Below are positions 44,690 through 53,921 of a stretch of DNA of 64,000 bases, piece after piece. Origin of the DNA: Micromonospora olivasterospora (GTDB lineage Bacteria; Actinomycetota; Actinomycetes; Mycobacteriales; Micromonosporaceae); NCBI RefSeq assembly GCF_007830265.1, contig NZ_VLKE01000001.1, positions 930,001 through 994,000 on the forward strand, given 5' to 3'. Numbering within the stretch: the first letter of the stretch is position 1; every line of letters begins with the position of its first letter. A program made the position numbers and the translations under genes. The notes beneath the pieces are model-generated. The model had not been told where the DNA came from, made no database searches, and was given only the letters and a program-made list of their open reading frames with translations.

Positions 44690-45604
44690 GTGGGCGCAGG
44701 TCATGACCACCACCACGGCGTCGCGTACGCCGCCGAGCGGCACCGGGGCCGACTGTGGGCCGCGTTCGGGCTGCTCGGCGCGCTGATGCTGGTCGAGGCG
44801 GGCACGGCGTACGCCACCGGCTCCCTGGCGCTGCTCTCCGACGCCGGGCACATGTTCACCGACGTGCTCGGCATCGGCATGGCGCTCGCCGCGATCACCG
44901 CCACCCGCCGGGCCGCCGCCGACCCCCAGCGCACCTTCGGGCTGTACCGGCTGGAGGTGCTCGCGGCGCTCGGCAACGCGCTGCTGCTCAGCGGCGTCGC
45001 CGTGTACGTCCTCCTCGAGGCGGTACGCCGGTTCGGCAACCCGCCGGAGGTGACGACCGGCCCGATGCTGGCGGTGGCGGTGCTGGGCCTGCTCGCCAAC
45101 CTGGCCGCGTTCGGCCTGCTGCGCGGCGGGGCGCAGGAGAGCATCAACCTGCGCGGGGCGTACCTGGAGGTGCTGGGGGACCTGCTCGGCTCGGTCGGGG
45201 TGATCGCCGCGGCGGCCCTGATCTGGGCCACCGACTGGTGGTGGGCCGATCCCCTGGTCGCGGTCGCGATCGGCGTGTTCATCCTGCCCCGCACCTGGCG
45301 GCTGGGCCGGGCCGCCGTCCGGATCCTGGTGCAGGCCGCCCCGGAGCACCTGCAGGTCACCGCCGTGCACGACCGACTCGCCGCGGTGCCCGGCGTGGTC
45401 GAGGTGCACGACCTGCACGTCTGGACGCTCACCTCCGGGATGGAGGTCGCCTCGGCGCACCTGACCATGGCCCCCGACGCCGAGGTGGGCGCCGTGCTGA
45501 CCGCCGCCCGCACCGCACTGCACGAGGACTTTCACATCGAGCACGCCACGCTACAGGTCGAACCCGGAACGTCACCGGGAAACTGCGGGCCGACCGCCTG
45601 GTGA
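44690..45604 (+). CDS. Cation diffusion facilitator (CzcD/ZitB-like)
   Basis: The GTG at 44690 has GGAGGG seven bases upstream and gives 304 residues; an upstream in-frame GTG at 44642 overlaps the operator and is less likely. The protein has a His-rich start (GAGHDHHHG), six transmembrane helices and a C-terminal cytoplasmic domain. Helix 2 has SDAGHMFTD (HxxxD). Helix 5 reads YLEVLGDLLGS, so the usual HxxxD pair is ExxxD. It should export divalent metal by proton antiport, and the Glu substitution may alter metal choice. Confidence 0.9.
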   Translation: MGAGHDHHHGVAYAAERHRGRLWAAFGLLGALMLVEAGTAYATGSLALLSDAGHMFTDVLGIGMALAAITATRRAAADPQRTFGLYRLEVLAALGNALLLSGVAVYVLLEAVRRFGNPPEVTTGPMLAVAVLGLLANLAAFGLLRGGAQESINLRGAYLEVLGDLLGSVGVIAAAALIWATDWWWADPLVAVAIGVFILPRTWRLGRAAVRILVQAAPEHLQVTAVHDRLAAVPGVVEVHDLHVWTLTSGMEVASAHLTMAPDAEVGAVLTAARTALHEDFHIEHATLQVEPGTSPGNCGPTAW

Positions 45605-45769
45605 TACCCAGATCCGTCGATCAGGTGGGCTATTGTGCCTCCATGCCGGATTTGATGGGTTTGATCCGCGTACCGTGCGTAACGGGCGCAGCGCCCGCCC
45701 CACCAGCACCGGTAGGCTCGGTCCCGGCCTCCGCTCCGGTGGCGCCCGCCGGCGCCCGCGGCGGCCGCC

Positions 45770-45887
45770 GCCTAATCGCCCGCGAGGGCGAGCCGGGGAA
45801 CCACGTTCGTGGGGTGCATCCGCGTGAGCGGTAGGGATCTTCCGTCCCGAACCCGTCAGCTAACCCGGTCGGCGGCTGACGGAAGGA
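45770..45887 (+). ncRNA. Cyclic di-AMP riboswitch (ydaO/yuaA type)
   Basis: The leader contains the conserved blocks of this class: TAATCGCCCGCGAGGGCGAG, CCGGGGAACCA, GGGGTGCATCCGCGTGAGCG, GTAGGGATCTTCCGTCCCGA and ACCCGTCAGCTAACCCGGTC GGCGGCTGACGGAAGGA. It lies directly before a secreted cell-wall-type protein gene, the standard context in actinobacteria, where c-di-AMP usually turns expression off. The boundaries are approximate. Confidence 0.9.
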
Positions 45888-45894
45888 CATCCGC

Positions 45895-46965
45895 ATGCCA
45901 GTAGTGGCACCTGTACGAAGGACGGCCGCCCGGGTGGCGGCCCTGCTCGCGCTCACGCTCGCCGGCGGCCTCGCGGTCGTCCCGGCGGGCGACACCCCGG
46001 CACAGGCGGCGCCGCCCGCCGGGCTGCTCGCCGCCGCGCCGGGGCAGGACGACGAGGGCGGCACCCCGGCGCTGCGCGCCGCGCTGGAGGCGGCCAGCAA
46101 GGGCTACCTCGACGCCAAGGCCGCCCTGAACCGCTCGGTGCAGCGGCAGCAGCAGCTCGGCGCCCAGCTCAAGACGATCGAGGCGGAGCTGACCGTGCGT
46201 GACAGCAGGGTCGGTGAGATTGCCGGTGTGGCGTACAAGACGGGCCGGCTCCGGGCGGTGTCGGCGCTGCTGAACAGCAACTCGCCCGAGGGGTTCATGG
46301 ACCGGGCGGCGGCGCTCGACCAGGTGGCCAGCAACGAGGACCGCGCCCTGCGCGACCTGCTGGCGGCCCGGGACCAGGCGAACCGGACGCGGCAGGCGCT
46401 GGACGGGGAGATCCGCGAGCAGCGCCGGCAGGTCGCCGTGATGGGCAAGCGCAAGGAGCAGGCCGAGCGGGCCCTGGCCGTGGCCAACGAGCGGGCCGGC
46501 GGCGGGTCGAGCCCCGGCGGCACCTCCGGCGCCACCGCCTCCCCCGCGAAGCGCAACCCCGACGGGTCCTGGCCCGCCGAGTCGTGCAGCGTGAACGACC
46601 CGACCCCGGCCAACGGCTGCATCACCCCCCGCACGTTGCACGCGCTCCAGCAGGCCAAGGCGGCCGGCTTCACCCGGTACGTCTCCTGCTACCGCTCGGG
46701 CGGCTCCGGCGAGCACCCCAAGGGGCGGGCCTGCGACTTCGCCGCACAGACGGGCGGCTTCGGCGGCGTGGCCAGCGGCGGGGACCGCACGTACGGCAAC
46801 AACCTGGCGGCGTACTTCGTGCGCAACGCGGACAACCTCGCCGTGCTGTACGTCATCTGGTTCAAGCAGATCTGGCTGCCCAGCAGCGGCTGGAAGGCGT
46901 ACAGCGGTGGCAACGGGGATCCGTCGAGCGACCACACCAACCACGTGCACCTGTCGGTGTACTGA
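45895..46965 (+). CDS. Secreted coiled-coil protein, likely cell-wall hydrolase-related
   Basis: The 356-residue protein has a signal peptide (VAALLALTLAGGLAVVPAGD, cleavage near AQAA). A coiled-coil domain (about 55-200) resembles the N-terminal domain of NlpC/P60 and RipA-like endopeptidases. After a Ser/Gly linker the C-terminal domain (about 235-356) contains CITPRTLHALQQAKAAGF, SCYRSGGSGEHPKGRACDFA and DHTNHVHLSVY. The His and Asp positions resemble LAS-type (D-Ala-D-Ala carboxypeptidase-like) metal sites. Control by the c-di-AMP riboswitch supports a cell-wall role. It is not an NlpC/P60 cysteine enzyme. Confidence 0.82.
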   Translation: MPVVAPVRRTAARVAALLALTLAGGLAVVPAGDTPAQAAPPAGLLAAAPGQDDEGGTPALRAALEAASKGYLDAKAALNRSVQRQQQLGAQLKTIEAELTVRDSRVGEIAGVAYKTGRLRAVSALLNSNSPEGFMDRAAALDQVASNEDRALRDLLAARDQANRTRQALDGEIREQRRQVAVMGKRKEQAERALAVANERAGGGSSPGGTSGATASPAKRNPDGSWPAESCSVNDPTPANGCITPRTLHALQQAKAAGFTRYVSCYRSGGSGEHPKGRACDFAAQTGGFGGVASGGDRTYGNNLAAYFVRNADNLAVLYVIWFKQIWLPSSGWKAYSGGNGDPSSDHTNHVHLSVY

Positions 46966-47047
46966 CCCGACTCCCGCCCCGCGCCCGTAAGGCCCTGCTC
47001 ACCCTGCACCGCGCTGCCGCCCGCCGGCGCGTCGCCACCGGCCCCGC

Positions 47048-47527
47048 TCAGGCCGGCGAGGAACCGCCCGGCGGGCGGTCCAGCACCTCGGCGAGCCGGC
47101 GGGCCAGGCCGAGGTGCGCCGAGCGGGCCTGCCGGAAGGCGTACCCGAACAGCGGGGCGGGGGCGCCGAGCGTGATCTCGACGTCGATCCGGACCACGCC
47201 GCCCGGCTCGTCGCGCAGCCGGGTGTGGTTGCGCACCGTCGTGGCCGGCCACTGCCGGGCCACTATGACGATCTCGTCCTCGGTCACCACCAGGACGTCT
47301 GCCTGGTACGTCGTCGTGAAGCGCAGCGGACCGGCGGCGAGCCGGTCGGTGATCGCGTAGCTGGCCCGGGCGCCCGGCCGGGGCGGCAGCCGGCGCACCC
47401 GCGTGATCAGCGGGTGCAGCTCGCCCTGCCGGGACAGGTCGCCGAGCAGCGCCACCGCCTCGGCGCGCGGGCAGCGCGCCTGGACGGAGTACTGGAAGGT
47501 GTCACGCCGCAGCACGCCCACGATCAT
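47048..47527 (-). CDS. SRPBCC-family protein
   Basis: The 159-residue protein starts MIVGVLRRDTFQYSVQARCP and has the strand-helix pattern of SRPBCC ligand-binding proteins (AEAVALLGDLSRQGELHPLI, GPLRFTTTYQADVLVVTEDE, VRIDVEITLGAPAPLFGYAF). These bind hydrophobic ligands or act as cyclases. No partner gene indicates the ligand. Confidence 0.78.
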   Translation of the reverse strand: MIVGVLRRDTFQYSVQARCPRAEAVALLGDLSRQGELHPLITRVRRLPPRPGARASYAITDRLAAGPLRFTTTYQADVLVVTEDEIVIVARQWPATTVRNHTRLRDEPGGVVRIDVEITLGAPAPLFGYAFRQARSAHLGLARRLAEVLDRPPGGSSPA

Positions 47528-47564
47528 CCCCCAGCGGAGCCGACGACAAAAGGGCCCGGCGCGG

Positions 47565-47927
47565 TCAGGCGCCCGGCAGGACCTCCGGGGTGGCGTTGCC
47601 GGCGTAGTAGGGCTCCGGGGCGCCGAACAGGCCGAGCAGGCCGGTCACCCAGAGCTGACGGTGGACGAACCGGCTCGGCTCGGTGACGACCAGCTTCACG
47701 CCGCTGACCTCCGCGGTCTGGAAGCCGGCCACCATCGCGCTGATGCCGACGGAGTCGATGAACGTGACGAGGCGCATGTTGAGCTCGATCCGGGTGGGAC
47801 GCCCCTTGGCGAGCACCTCGGCGATGGCTTCGCGCACCTCGTACGCGGTGTCGACGTCGATCTCACCGCGCGGGGCGATCTCGACGACACCACCGGACAG
47901 TACCGACTTCACGATCGACAGGCTCAC
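47565..47927 (-). CDS. STAS-domain anti-sigma factor antagonist
   Basis: The GTG start has GGAGG seven bases upstream and gives 120 residues. The STAS domain includes VEIAPRGEIDVDTAYEVREA and the phosphorylation-site motif TFIDSVGIS, where the Ser is the target of anti-sigma kinases. PP2C phosphatases such as the one at 2478-3695 reset such proteins. It probably takes part in a partner-switching stress pathway. No anti-sigma kinase or sigma factor is adjacent. Confidence 0.88.
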   Translation of the reverse strand: MSLSIVKSVLSGGVVEIAPRGEIDVDTAYEVREAIAEVLAKGRPTRIELNMRLVTFIDSVGISAMVAGFQTAEVSGVKLVVTEPSRFVHRQLWVTGLLGLFGAPEPYYAGNATPEVLPGA

Positions 47928-48282
47928 GCGAGCACCTCCACTCGCCCGATCACGGGCGCCTCATCAGTACGCGGGCCGCGACCGAGAGTATTCCTCCGAC
48001 GGCCTCGGTCGCCACCCCTCAGGATGAGCAATCTGTGGATCAGGGCGGAGAAAGCGCCCCATCCGGACTATTCACATCTGCTTCGGATCACATCTGGTTC
48101 GGCACACGACCGACCCCGGGGCCGGTCTCGCCGCCCCAGGGTAGCGGTCTCCACCGACGATCGCGCGCACCCGCCGTACCGGGCGCGCCCCGTCGGCGGG
48201 GACGGCCGCCGGCCCGCGCGTCCGGGTTTGCGGCGGCGACGGGTGGGGCACTGCCCGGGTGGCACCCCGAGGAGGTATGACC
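47928..48282. promoter_or_regulatory. Intergenic region with 16-bp tandem repeat
   Basis: This 355-bp gap between divergent genes contains two adjacent 16-bp copies, TCACATCTGCTTCGGA (48072-48087) and TCACATCTGGTTCGGC (48088-48103). A tandem activator-binding site is possible. No coding frame is credible here. Confidence 0.45.
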
Positions 48283-48690
48283 ATGTTGGGAACGAACCTG
48301 CTGGAACGCCGCAGCAGACCCGAGCGGATCGCGGACCAGGCCTGGCAGCACCTGCTCTCCGCCGCCAGCTCCGCCGGGGACACCGTCCGGGACACCGCCC
48401 GCTCGGCCCGCCGGGGCGGCTCGGGCCTGGCCGGGGAGGCCGGTGACCTGGTCGGCTCCGCCGCCGACGAGGCCCGCCGCCGCGCGGTGCTGGCGTTCGA
48501 CGCGCTCGCCGGGCGCCGCCCGGCACTGCCCTGGGCCCTGCTGATCAGCGCCGCGCTCGTGGGCGCGGCGATCGGCTGGGCCGCCGGCTCGGCCGCCCGC
48601 GCGGCCGGGAGCCGGACCGGGTACGACGTGGACGACGTCGAGTTCGTCGACGTCGACCGGCCCAACTCCCCCGTCGGCCTGGACGGCTGA
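48283..48690 (+). CDS. Small membrane-associated protein, unknown function
   Basis: The ATG at 48283 is seven bases after GAGGAGG and gives 135 residues. An amphipathic helical region (AWQHLLSAASSAGDTVRDTA) precedes one transmembrane helix (ALPWALLISAALVGAAIGWA) and an acidic tail (YDVDDVEFVDVD). It resembles the small YtxH-like or phage-shock-type helper proteins in layout only. No family is assigned. Confidence 0.65.
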   Translation: MLGTNLLERRSRPERIADQAWQHLLSAASSAGDTVRDTARSARRGGSGLAGEAGDLVGSAADEARRRAVLAFDALAGRRPALPWALLISAALVGAAIGWAAGSAARAAGSRTGYDVDDVEFVDVDRPNSPVGLDG

Positions 48691-48765
48691 CGACCGGCCC
48701 GGGCGCCGGAAACGACGCCCGGGCCGCCCCCCGCGAGCACCAGGGCCACCGGGACGACTTGGAGT

Positions 48766-49033
48766 GCCAGAGGCCGGCCGGGTCGGTGAGCAGGGCGTGC
48801 CCGCCCCAGGCCACCTGCCACGCCTGGAGGGTGGGGTCACCGGCGTCCTGCGGGATGGTGGTGGCCGGGTGGCGCAGCGTCGGCCAGGTCAGCGCCGCCG
48901 CGAGCACCAGCGAGCCGAGCACCGCGAGGGTCCACTCGTGCCGGACCAGCCGCGCCACCCGCACGGCCGCCGCCCCCGACCGCCCCGGCCGCGCGGGCGC
49001 GGGCGTAGGGATCGCCTCGTCAACCGCGCTCAT
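48766..49033 (-). pseudogene. Membrane glycosyltransferase-like gene, N-terminal fragment
   Basis: An ATG frame with GGGAG upstream reads MSAVDEAIPTPAPARPGRSG, a first transmembrane helix (LAVLGSLVLAAALTWPTL) and the loop TIPQDAGDPTLQAWQVAWGG. This loop is typical of large actinobacterial polytopic transferases of 500 or more residues. The similarity ends at LWHSK near 48766 and the rest is gone. Confidence 0.6.
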
Positions 49034-49110
49034 CGCCACTCCCGCCCCGACCGCCGTCGCCTCGCCCCAGATCGTGCCGGACGCACCGAGCCCTGTCGAT
49101 GCCCGCGCCC

Positions 49111-49129
49111 CTCACCCGGGCGGGGTGAG
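49111..49129. promoter_or_regulatory. Palindrome CTCACCC/GGGTGAG before BON gene
   Basis: CTCACCC and GGGTGAG flank five bases, 86 bases before the BON-protein start. The same core recurs in the hairpin at 49910-49938 before the DsbA-like gene, suggesting a shared regulator or chance in GC-rich DNA. Confidence 0.4.
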
Positions 49130-49214
49130 TCCGGTTCACCCGGGCCGGCGGCAGGCTCGGACCCGCGGGCGTACGCCCGGCGGACCGGCACCGACACACC
49201 GGGAGGAGCGAGCG

Positions 49215-49892
49215 ATGGCCACCTCGACGACCACCCGTACCGACCAGGACATCCAGTCCGACGTGCTGGACGAGCTGACCTGGGAGCCGCGGGTCCGACC
49301 GAACGAGATCGGCGTGACCGTCACCGAGGGCGTGGTCACGCTGACCGGCTGGGTCGACAGCTACGCCAAGAAGTACGCGGCGGAGCGCGCCGCGCACCGG
49401 GTCGCCCGGGTCCGGGCGGTCGCCAACGACGTCACCGTCCGGCTCCCCGGGCCGTCCCAGCGCACCGACGCGGAACTCGCCACGGCGGTCGGCCGGGCGC
49501 TGGAGTGGGACGCGTTCGTGCCGGTGGAGCCGATCGACGTCACCGTCTCGAACGGGTGGGTGACGCTGCACGGCGAGGTGGAGTGGGAGTACCAGCGCCG
49601 GGCCGTGGAGCGGGCGGTGGGCCGGCTCACCGGCGTACGCGGGCTCAGCAACGGCGTGACGGTGCGACCGACGCTGCGGCCGGACGCCAACGAGCTGACC
49701 GACCGGATCGTCGACGCGCTGGCCCGCAACGCGGCCGTGAACGGGGAGCGGGTCACCGTCCTCGTGCGCGGCGACACCGTACGGCTGGAGGGACTGGTCC
49801 ACTCGGTGCCCGAGCGCGAGGAGATCGAGCGGATCGTCTGGTCGGCCCCCGGCATCCACACCGTGCACAACCACCTGACCGTGTCGGGCTGA
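49215..49892 (+). CDS. Triple BON-domain protein
   Basis: The 225-residue protein, with GGAGGAGCG before the ATG, contains three consecutive BON domains (about 12-75, 85-150 and 155-225). They are marked by repeats such as IGVTVTEGVVTLTGWVDSY, IDVTVSNGWVTLHGEVEWEY and VTVLVRGDTVRLEGLVHS. BON domains bind membranes or other envelope components, but this protein has no signal peptide. Soluble BON proteins are often stress-induced. Confidence 0.88.
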   Translation: MATSTTTRTDQDIQSDVLDELTWEPRVRPNEIGVTVTEGVVTLTGWVDSYAKKYAAERAAHRVARVRAVANDVTVRLPGPSQRTDAELATAVGRALEWDAFVPVEPIDVTVSNGWVTLHGEVEWEYQRRAVERAVGRLTGVRGLSNGVTVRPTLRPDANELTDRIVDALARNAAVNGERVTVLVRGDTVRLEGLVHSVPEREEIERIVWSAPGIHTVHNHLTVSG

Positions 49893-49909
49893 GCCCGGGG
49901 GAACCACCC

Positions 49910-49938
49910 GGGCCGGGTGAGCCGCCCTCACCCGGCCC
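49910..49938. terminator. 12-bp hairpin between BON and DsbA-like genes
   Basis: GGGCCGGGTGAG (49910-49921) pairs perfectly with 49927-49938 around CCGCC. It may terminate the BON transcript or, through its CTCACCC/GGGTGAG core, be a regulatory site of the next gene. Confidence 0.6.
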
Positions 49939-49956
49939 GGCGGGAGGATGCCGATC

Positions 49957-50505
49957 ATGACGACGCCGTTGCAGGTCACACCCCGGCTGCGGGTGCCGGT
50001 GACCGAGGCCGACCACGCCCGGGGGCCGGTGGACGCCCCGGTTACCCTCGTCGAGTACGGCGACTTCCAGTGCCACTACTGTGGCCTGGCGTACCCGAAT
50101 CTCGCGGAACTGCTGCGCCAGCGGGCCGACGTGGTGCGGCACGTCTACCGGCACTTCCCCATCAGCAACGTCCACCCGTACGCGGACAGCGCCGCCGAGG
50201 CCGCCGAGGCCGCCGCTCGGCGGGGCCGGTTCTGGGACATGCACGACTGGCTGTACCAGCACCAGGACCAGCTCGACCCGGTGCACCTGTCGCTCGGCGT
50301 GGAACAGCTCGGGCTGCCCGCCGACGAGGTGGGCGCCGAGGTGGCGCGGCACGCCCACGCCGACCGGGTCCGGCAGGACTTCGTCGGCGGCATCCGCAGC
50401 GGCGTGGCCGGCGCGCCGACGCTGTTCGTCAACGACGTCCGCTACGAGGGCGGGTACGCGCTGCCCGACCTGCTCGCCGCCGTCGACCAGGCGGCCACCG
50501 CGTGA
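49957..50505 (+). CDS. DsbA-family thioredoxin-fold protein
   Basis: The 182-residue protein has the thioredoxin-fold start VTLVEYGDFQCHYCGLAYPN with active-site C-H-Y-C. A helical insert follows, and VAGAPTLFVNDVRYEGGY supplies the cis-Pro loop. It lacks a signal peptide, so it probably acts in the cytoplasm as an oxidoreductase. GGGAGG is nine bases before the ATG at 49957; an ATG at 49948 is also possible. Confidence 0.88.
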   Translation: MTTPLQVTPRLRVPVTEADHARGPVDAPVTLVEYGDFQCHYCGLAYPNLAELLRQRADVVRHVYRHFPISNVHPYADSAAEAAEAAARRGRFWDMHDWLYQHQDQLDPVHLSLGVEQLGLPADEVGAEVARHAHADRVRQDFVGGIRSGVAGAPTLFVNDVRYEGGYALPDLLAAVDQAATA

Positions 50506-50514
50506 GCGGGCGGC

Positions 50515-53215
50515 TCAGAGCAGTCGCAGCTCGCGGGCCCGGCGCACGGCCTCCCGGCGCCGGGTGGCGTCCAGCTTGCGGTAGATGTTGCGGACGTGCG
50601 TCTTGACGGTGTTGACCGACAGCGACAGCTCGCTGGCGATCTCCACGTTGGACAGGATGCTCTGCAGGTAGCGCAGGATCGTCAGCTCCCGCTCGGTGAG
50701 CGGCTCGTCGAGCCGCCGCTCCGGCGCGGCGGCCCGCCCGTCGCCCGGCTCCCCGGCCCCCGGACCAGCTCGCGCACCGTCGGCCAGTGCGCCGTGCCGG
50801 AGTCCAGGTGCGCGGTGAGCAGGTCGCGCACGCCCGGCTCGGCGTGGGTGAAGACCCGCCGGTACCCGTCCGGGTCGGCCAGCTCCAGCACCCGCTCCAG
50901 GAGGCGCCCGGCCCCCCGTTCGTCGCCCGCCGCGCGGGCCAGCGCGGCGTCCAGCACGCCCGCGTCGAGGCGTACGGGCAGCGGCCAGGCGGCGGCCTCC
51001 GGGCCGTCCCAGTGCGGCAGCGCGTACCCGGCGGCGCGCGCGTCGCCGGCGCGCAGCTCCACCCGGGCCAGCGCCACGGCCAGCGCCGGGGGCGGCCCGT
51101 CGGGCGCGGCGGGCGGCCGGCGAGCAGGGCGCGGGCGGTGTCCAGGTCGCCGTGGGCGGCCCGCAGGTCCGCCTCGGCGGCGAGCAGCGCGTACGCCAGC
51201 TCCCCGGCGCCGGGAAGGCGGCCCCGGGCGGCGGCGAGCACCCGCAGCGCCTCCCCCGGGTCGCCCCGGTCGCGCAGCAGCGGGGCCCGGCACAGCGCCG
51301 CGAGGGCTCCCGCCGTCGCCTCCCCGGTCGCCGGCGCGGCCAGCGCCAGGCTCGCCTCCGCCTCCTCGGGGCGGTCCCGGTGCAGCGCCACCACGGCCAG
51401 CGCCAGGTAGCCGTGCGCGCAGTCCACCCGGCAGGACCAGCCCTGGCAGGGCGGCATGGCCAGCGCCTCCCGGGCGGCGCGTTCGGCCGCGCGCAGCTCG
51501 CCGCGTGCCGCGTGCAGCACGGCGGACCGGCTCGCGCAGAGCAGCTCGGTGCGGGGCCGGCCGGCCTCCCGGGCCGCCGCCAGCGCCCGGGCGAACTCCT
51601 CCCCCGCCGCGCGCGGGTCGCCCTCGGCGAGCGCGACCAGGCCGAGCGCGGCGCCGGCCGCCGCCCGTACGTCGGCGTCGTCGGTGGCGCCCGTACGCGG
51701 ATCGTCCGCCGGGCCCGCCGGCGTACGCGTGGCGAGCAGCCGGGCCGCCGCGCGGCGTACCCCGTCGTGGTCGCCGGCCAGCCGGGCCAGGGTGACGTCC
51801 ACGGCGGCGGCCAGCCGGCCGAACCGGTCGCGGCGCGGCACGGGCAGCGACGGCGCGGCCTCGGCGGCCCGGCGCGCCTGCTCGGCGGCGGCGGCCGGGT
51901 CCCCGGCGTGGGCGCGCTCGACGGCGGCGGCCAGCCCCAGCTCCGGGTCCCGCCGGACGGCCTCCTCCGGCGGCGGGGCCGGCGCCGGCCCGTCGGCGCC
52001 CTCCCGGTCGTACGGGACGAGGTCCGGCCACCGCCGCACCAGCAGCTCCGTGGCGCGGGCCCACCGGCCGGCGGCGAGGGCGTGCCGCAGCGCCTCGGCG
52101 GGGCGGCCGTGCGCCGCGTACCAGTCGGACGCGCGCAGGTGCAGCTCGCGGCGCCGCCCGTCGCCCAGGCCGGCCAGCTCGGCACGGAGCACGTCGGCCA
52201 GCAGCGGGTGGCAGCGGTACCAGGGCGGGCGGCTGTCGTCCCGGTGCAGGAAGCCGCCGGGGGCGGCCAGGGCGGTCAGCGCCCGTTCGGCGTCGGACCG
52301 GCCGGTGAGCGCGTCGACCAGGTCGGCCCGGAACGCGCCCACCGCCGCGCCCCGGCGCAGGGCGTCCCGGGCCGCCTCGTCGAGCGGGTCGAGCACCTCC
52401 TCGCGCAGGTAGCCGGCCACGTCCGGGTGGTCACCGCCGAACTGCTCGCCCGCGCGGGCCGGGTCGGGCCGCTCCCGCAGGGCCAGCGCGGCGAACCGCA
52501 GCCCGGCCGCCCAGCCGCCGGTGCGCTCGCGCAGCCGGGGCACCACCGCCGCCGGCACGGGCACGCCGTGCGCGGTGAGCAGGTCGGCCACCTCGTCCTC
52601 GGTGAACGCCAGCTCGTCGGGGCCGACGCTGGTCAGCTCCCCCGCGAGCCGCAGCCGGTGCAGCCCCGGCGGCAGGTCGGCCCGCGCCCCCACCACCAGA
52701 CGCAGCCGCCCCCCGTGACGCAGCAGGAACTCCAGGCCGGCCAGCGCCGCCGGGTCGCCGACGCGGTGCAGGTCGTCGAGGACGAGCAGCACCGGGCGCT
52801 CCCGGGCGGCGAGCGCCGCGGCCAGCGGCTCCAGCTGGTCCGGGCGGGGCGGCGCGGCGGGCACCGGAGGGGCGGGCAGCTCGGCCCCGCCGGGACGCTG
52901 CTCGGCCGTCGTGCGCAGCGCCGCCGCCAGGTACGCCCACAGCCGCGCACCGGTGTCGCCCGCCTCCACCGACACCCACGCCGGCGTCGGCTCGACCGAC
53001 CGGGCCCAGGTGGCGAGCAGGGTCGTCTTGCCCCAGCCCGCCGGAGCGGAGACCACGGTGACCGCCCCGGCCGTCCCCTCGTCGAGCCGGCGCAGCAACC
53101 GGGGCCGGACGAGCACGGGCTCGGGCAGCGGGGCGGGGGCCAACCGGGACGCCAGCAGCGGCGTCGGCGCGGTCGCCGCCGCCTCGACCGTGATCTCGCT
53201 GTCGCCCTGCGGCAT
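50515..53215 (-). pseudogene. LuxR/MalT-type ATP-binding regulator with two frameshifts
   Basis: The three frames together make a full MalT-like regulator of about 890 residues. The N-terminal P-loop VVSAPAGWGKTTLLATWARS, the DDLHRVGDPAALAG region and the helical repeats are in frame one, until about 51110. Then ALARVELRAGDARAAGYALP to TVRELVRGPGS is in frame two. The C-terminal LuxR helix-turn-helix (EPLTERELTILRYLQSILSN, VEIASELSLSVNTVKTHVRN) is in frame three from about 50755. Each shift is equivalent to one missing base in a G/C run. It is either a recent pseudogene or a sequencing error. Confidence 0.75.
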
Positions 53216-53462
53216 CCGGCCCCACCCCCAAGCTCCCCAGGTTCGTGCGGCGGGCGGTTACCCCGCGCCGGCCGGTTCACCCCTTCGGGGGGAACCCGCT
53301 TCACCCCGCACGGCGCGACGATCGGGGCACGCGGTGGCCGGCCGGGGCCGGCCGCCGTGCCCGGCCGGGCGGCGCGGTGGCCGGCCGCCCGTGGCCACGG
53401 GTCCGCGGACGGGCCGGTAAGCGCGAGGAACGCCCGAACGGCACGAGGGGCGGGTGGAGCGG

Positions 53463-53921
53463 ATGGCAGGCGGGACGCGGGGCGGGCGGGCGCTGGCCCG
53501 TACCGTCGGGGCGGTGGCCGCCGGCGCGGTGGCCGGGGCGACGGCGGCGCGGACGCTGTGCGCGCGCCGGGGTAAGGGCCGGCCCGGGGCCCGGCCGCGA
53601 CCGGGCCGCTGGGAGGTGGTGACGGTCGACCGGCCGCCCGAGCGGGTGCTGCCCGGCGGGCGGTGGCCGGAGCCGCTGCGCCGCCTCGGCGCGGCCGTCG
53701 AGGTCGCGGCGGGCCCGGCGCCCGGCGGACGGGGCACCGAGCTGGCCGCCCGGCCGGCCGGCGGCGCGGCGGCCCTGCCGGGGATGGCCGCCCACCTGGC
53801 CGGCGACGACCCTGGGCGGTTCGTCCGCGCGGCGCTGCGCGAGGCCAAACAGCTCGCCGAGACCGGCGAGCTGCTGCGGCCGGACCGCTCGCCGCTGGAC
53901 GGGCCGGCGGTGCCGGCGTGA
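53463..53921 (+). CDS. Short SRPBCC-like protein
   Basis: The 152-residue protein has a hydrophobic, possibly membrane-inserted N-terminus (TVGAVAAGAVAGATAARTLC). A reduced SRPBCC-type domain follows (WEVVTVDRPPERVLPGGRWP, PAPGGRGTELAARP, FVRAALREAKQLAETGE). Similar proteins sit next to zinc alcohol dehydrogenases in actinobacteria, as here, where the stop overlaps the next GTG. Start choice is between this ATG and a GTG nine bases upstream. Confidence 0.7.
   Translation: MAGGTRGGRALARTVGAVAAGAVAGATAARTLCARRGKGRPGARPRPGRWEVVTVDRPPERVLPGGRWPEPLRRLGAAVEVAAGPAPGGRGTELAARPAGGAAALPGMAAHLAGDDPGRFVRAALREAKQLAETGELLRPDRSPLDGPAVPA

Noticed and set aside
42413..45544. Frame of more than 1000 codons antisense to the helicase and efflux genes
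   Set aside because: It is a GC-bias shadow; the plus strand has complete HelD and CDF motifs.
45605..45769. Small reading frames before the riboswitch
   Set aside because: No ribosome sites and the interval is better explained as the leader of the c-di-AMP-controlled transcript.
48545..48765. Continuation of the truncated membrane-transferase frame
   Set aside because: Beyond 48766 the frame turns into Arg/Pro-rich sequence antisense to the small membrane protein.
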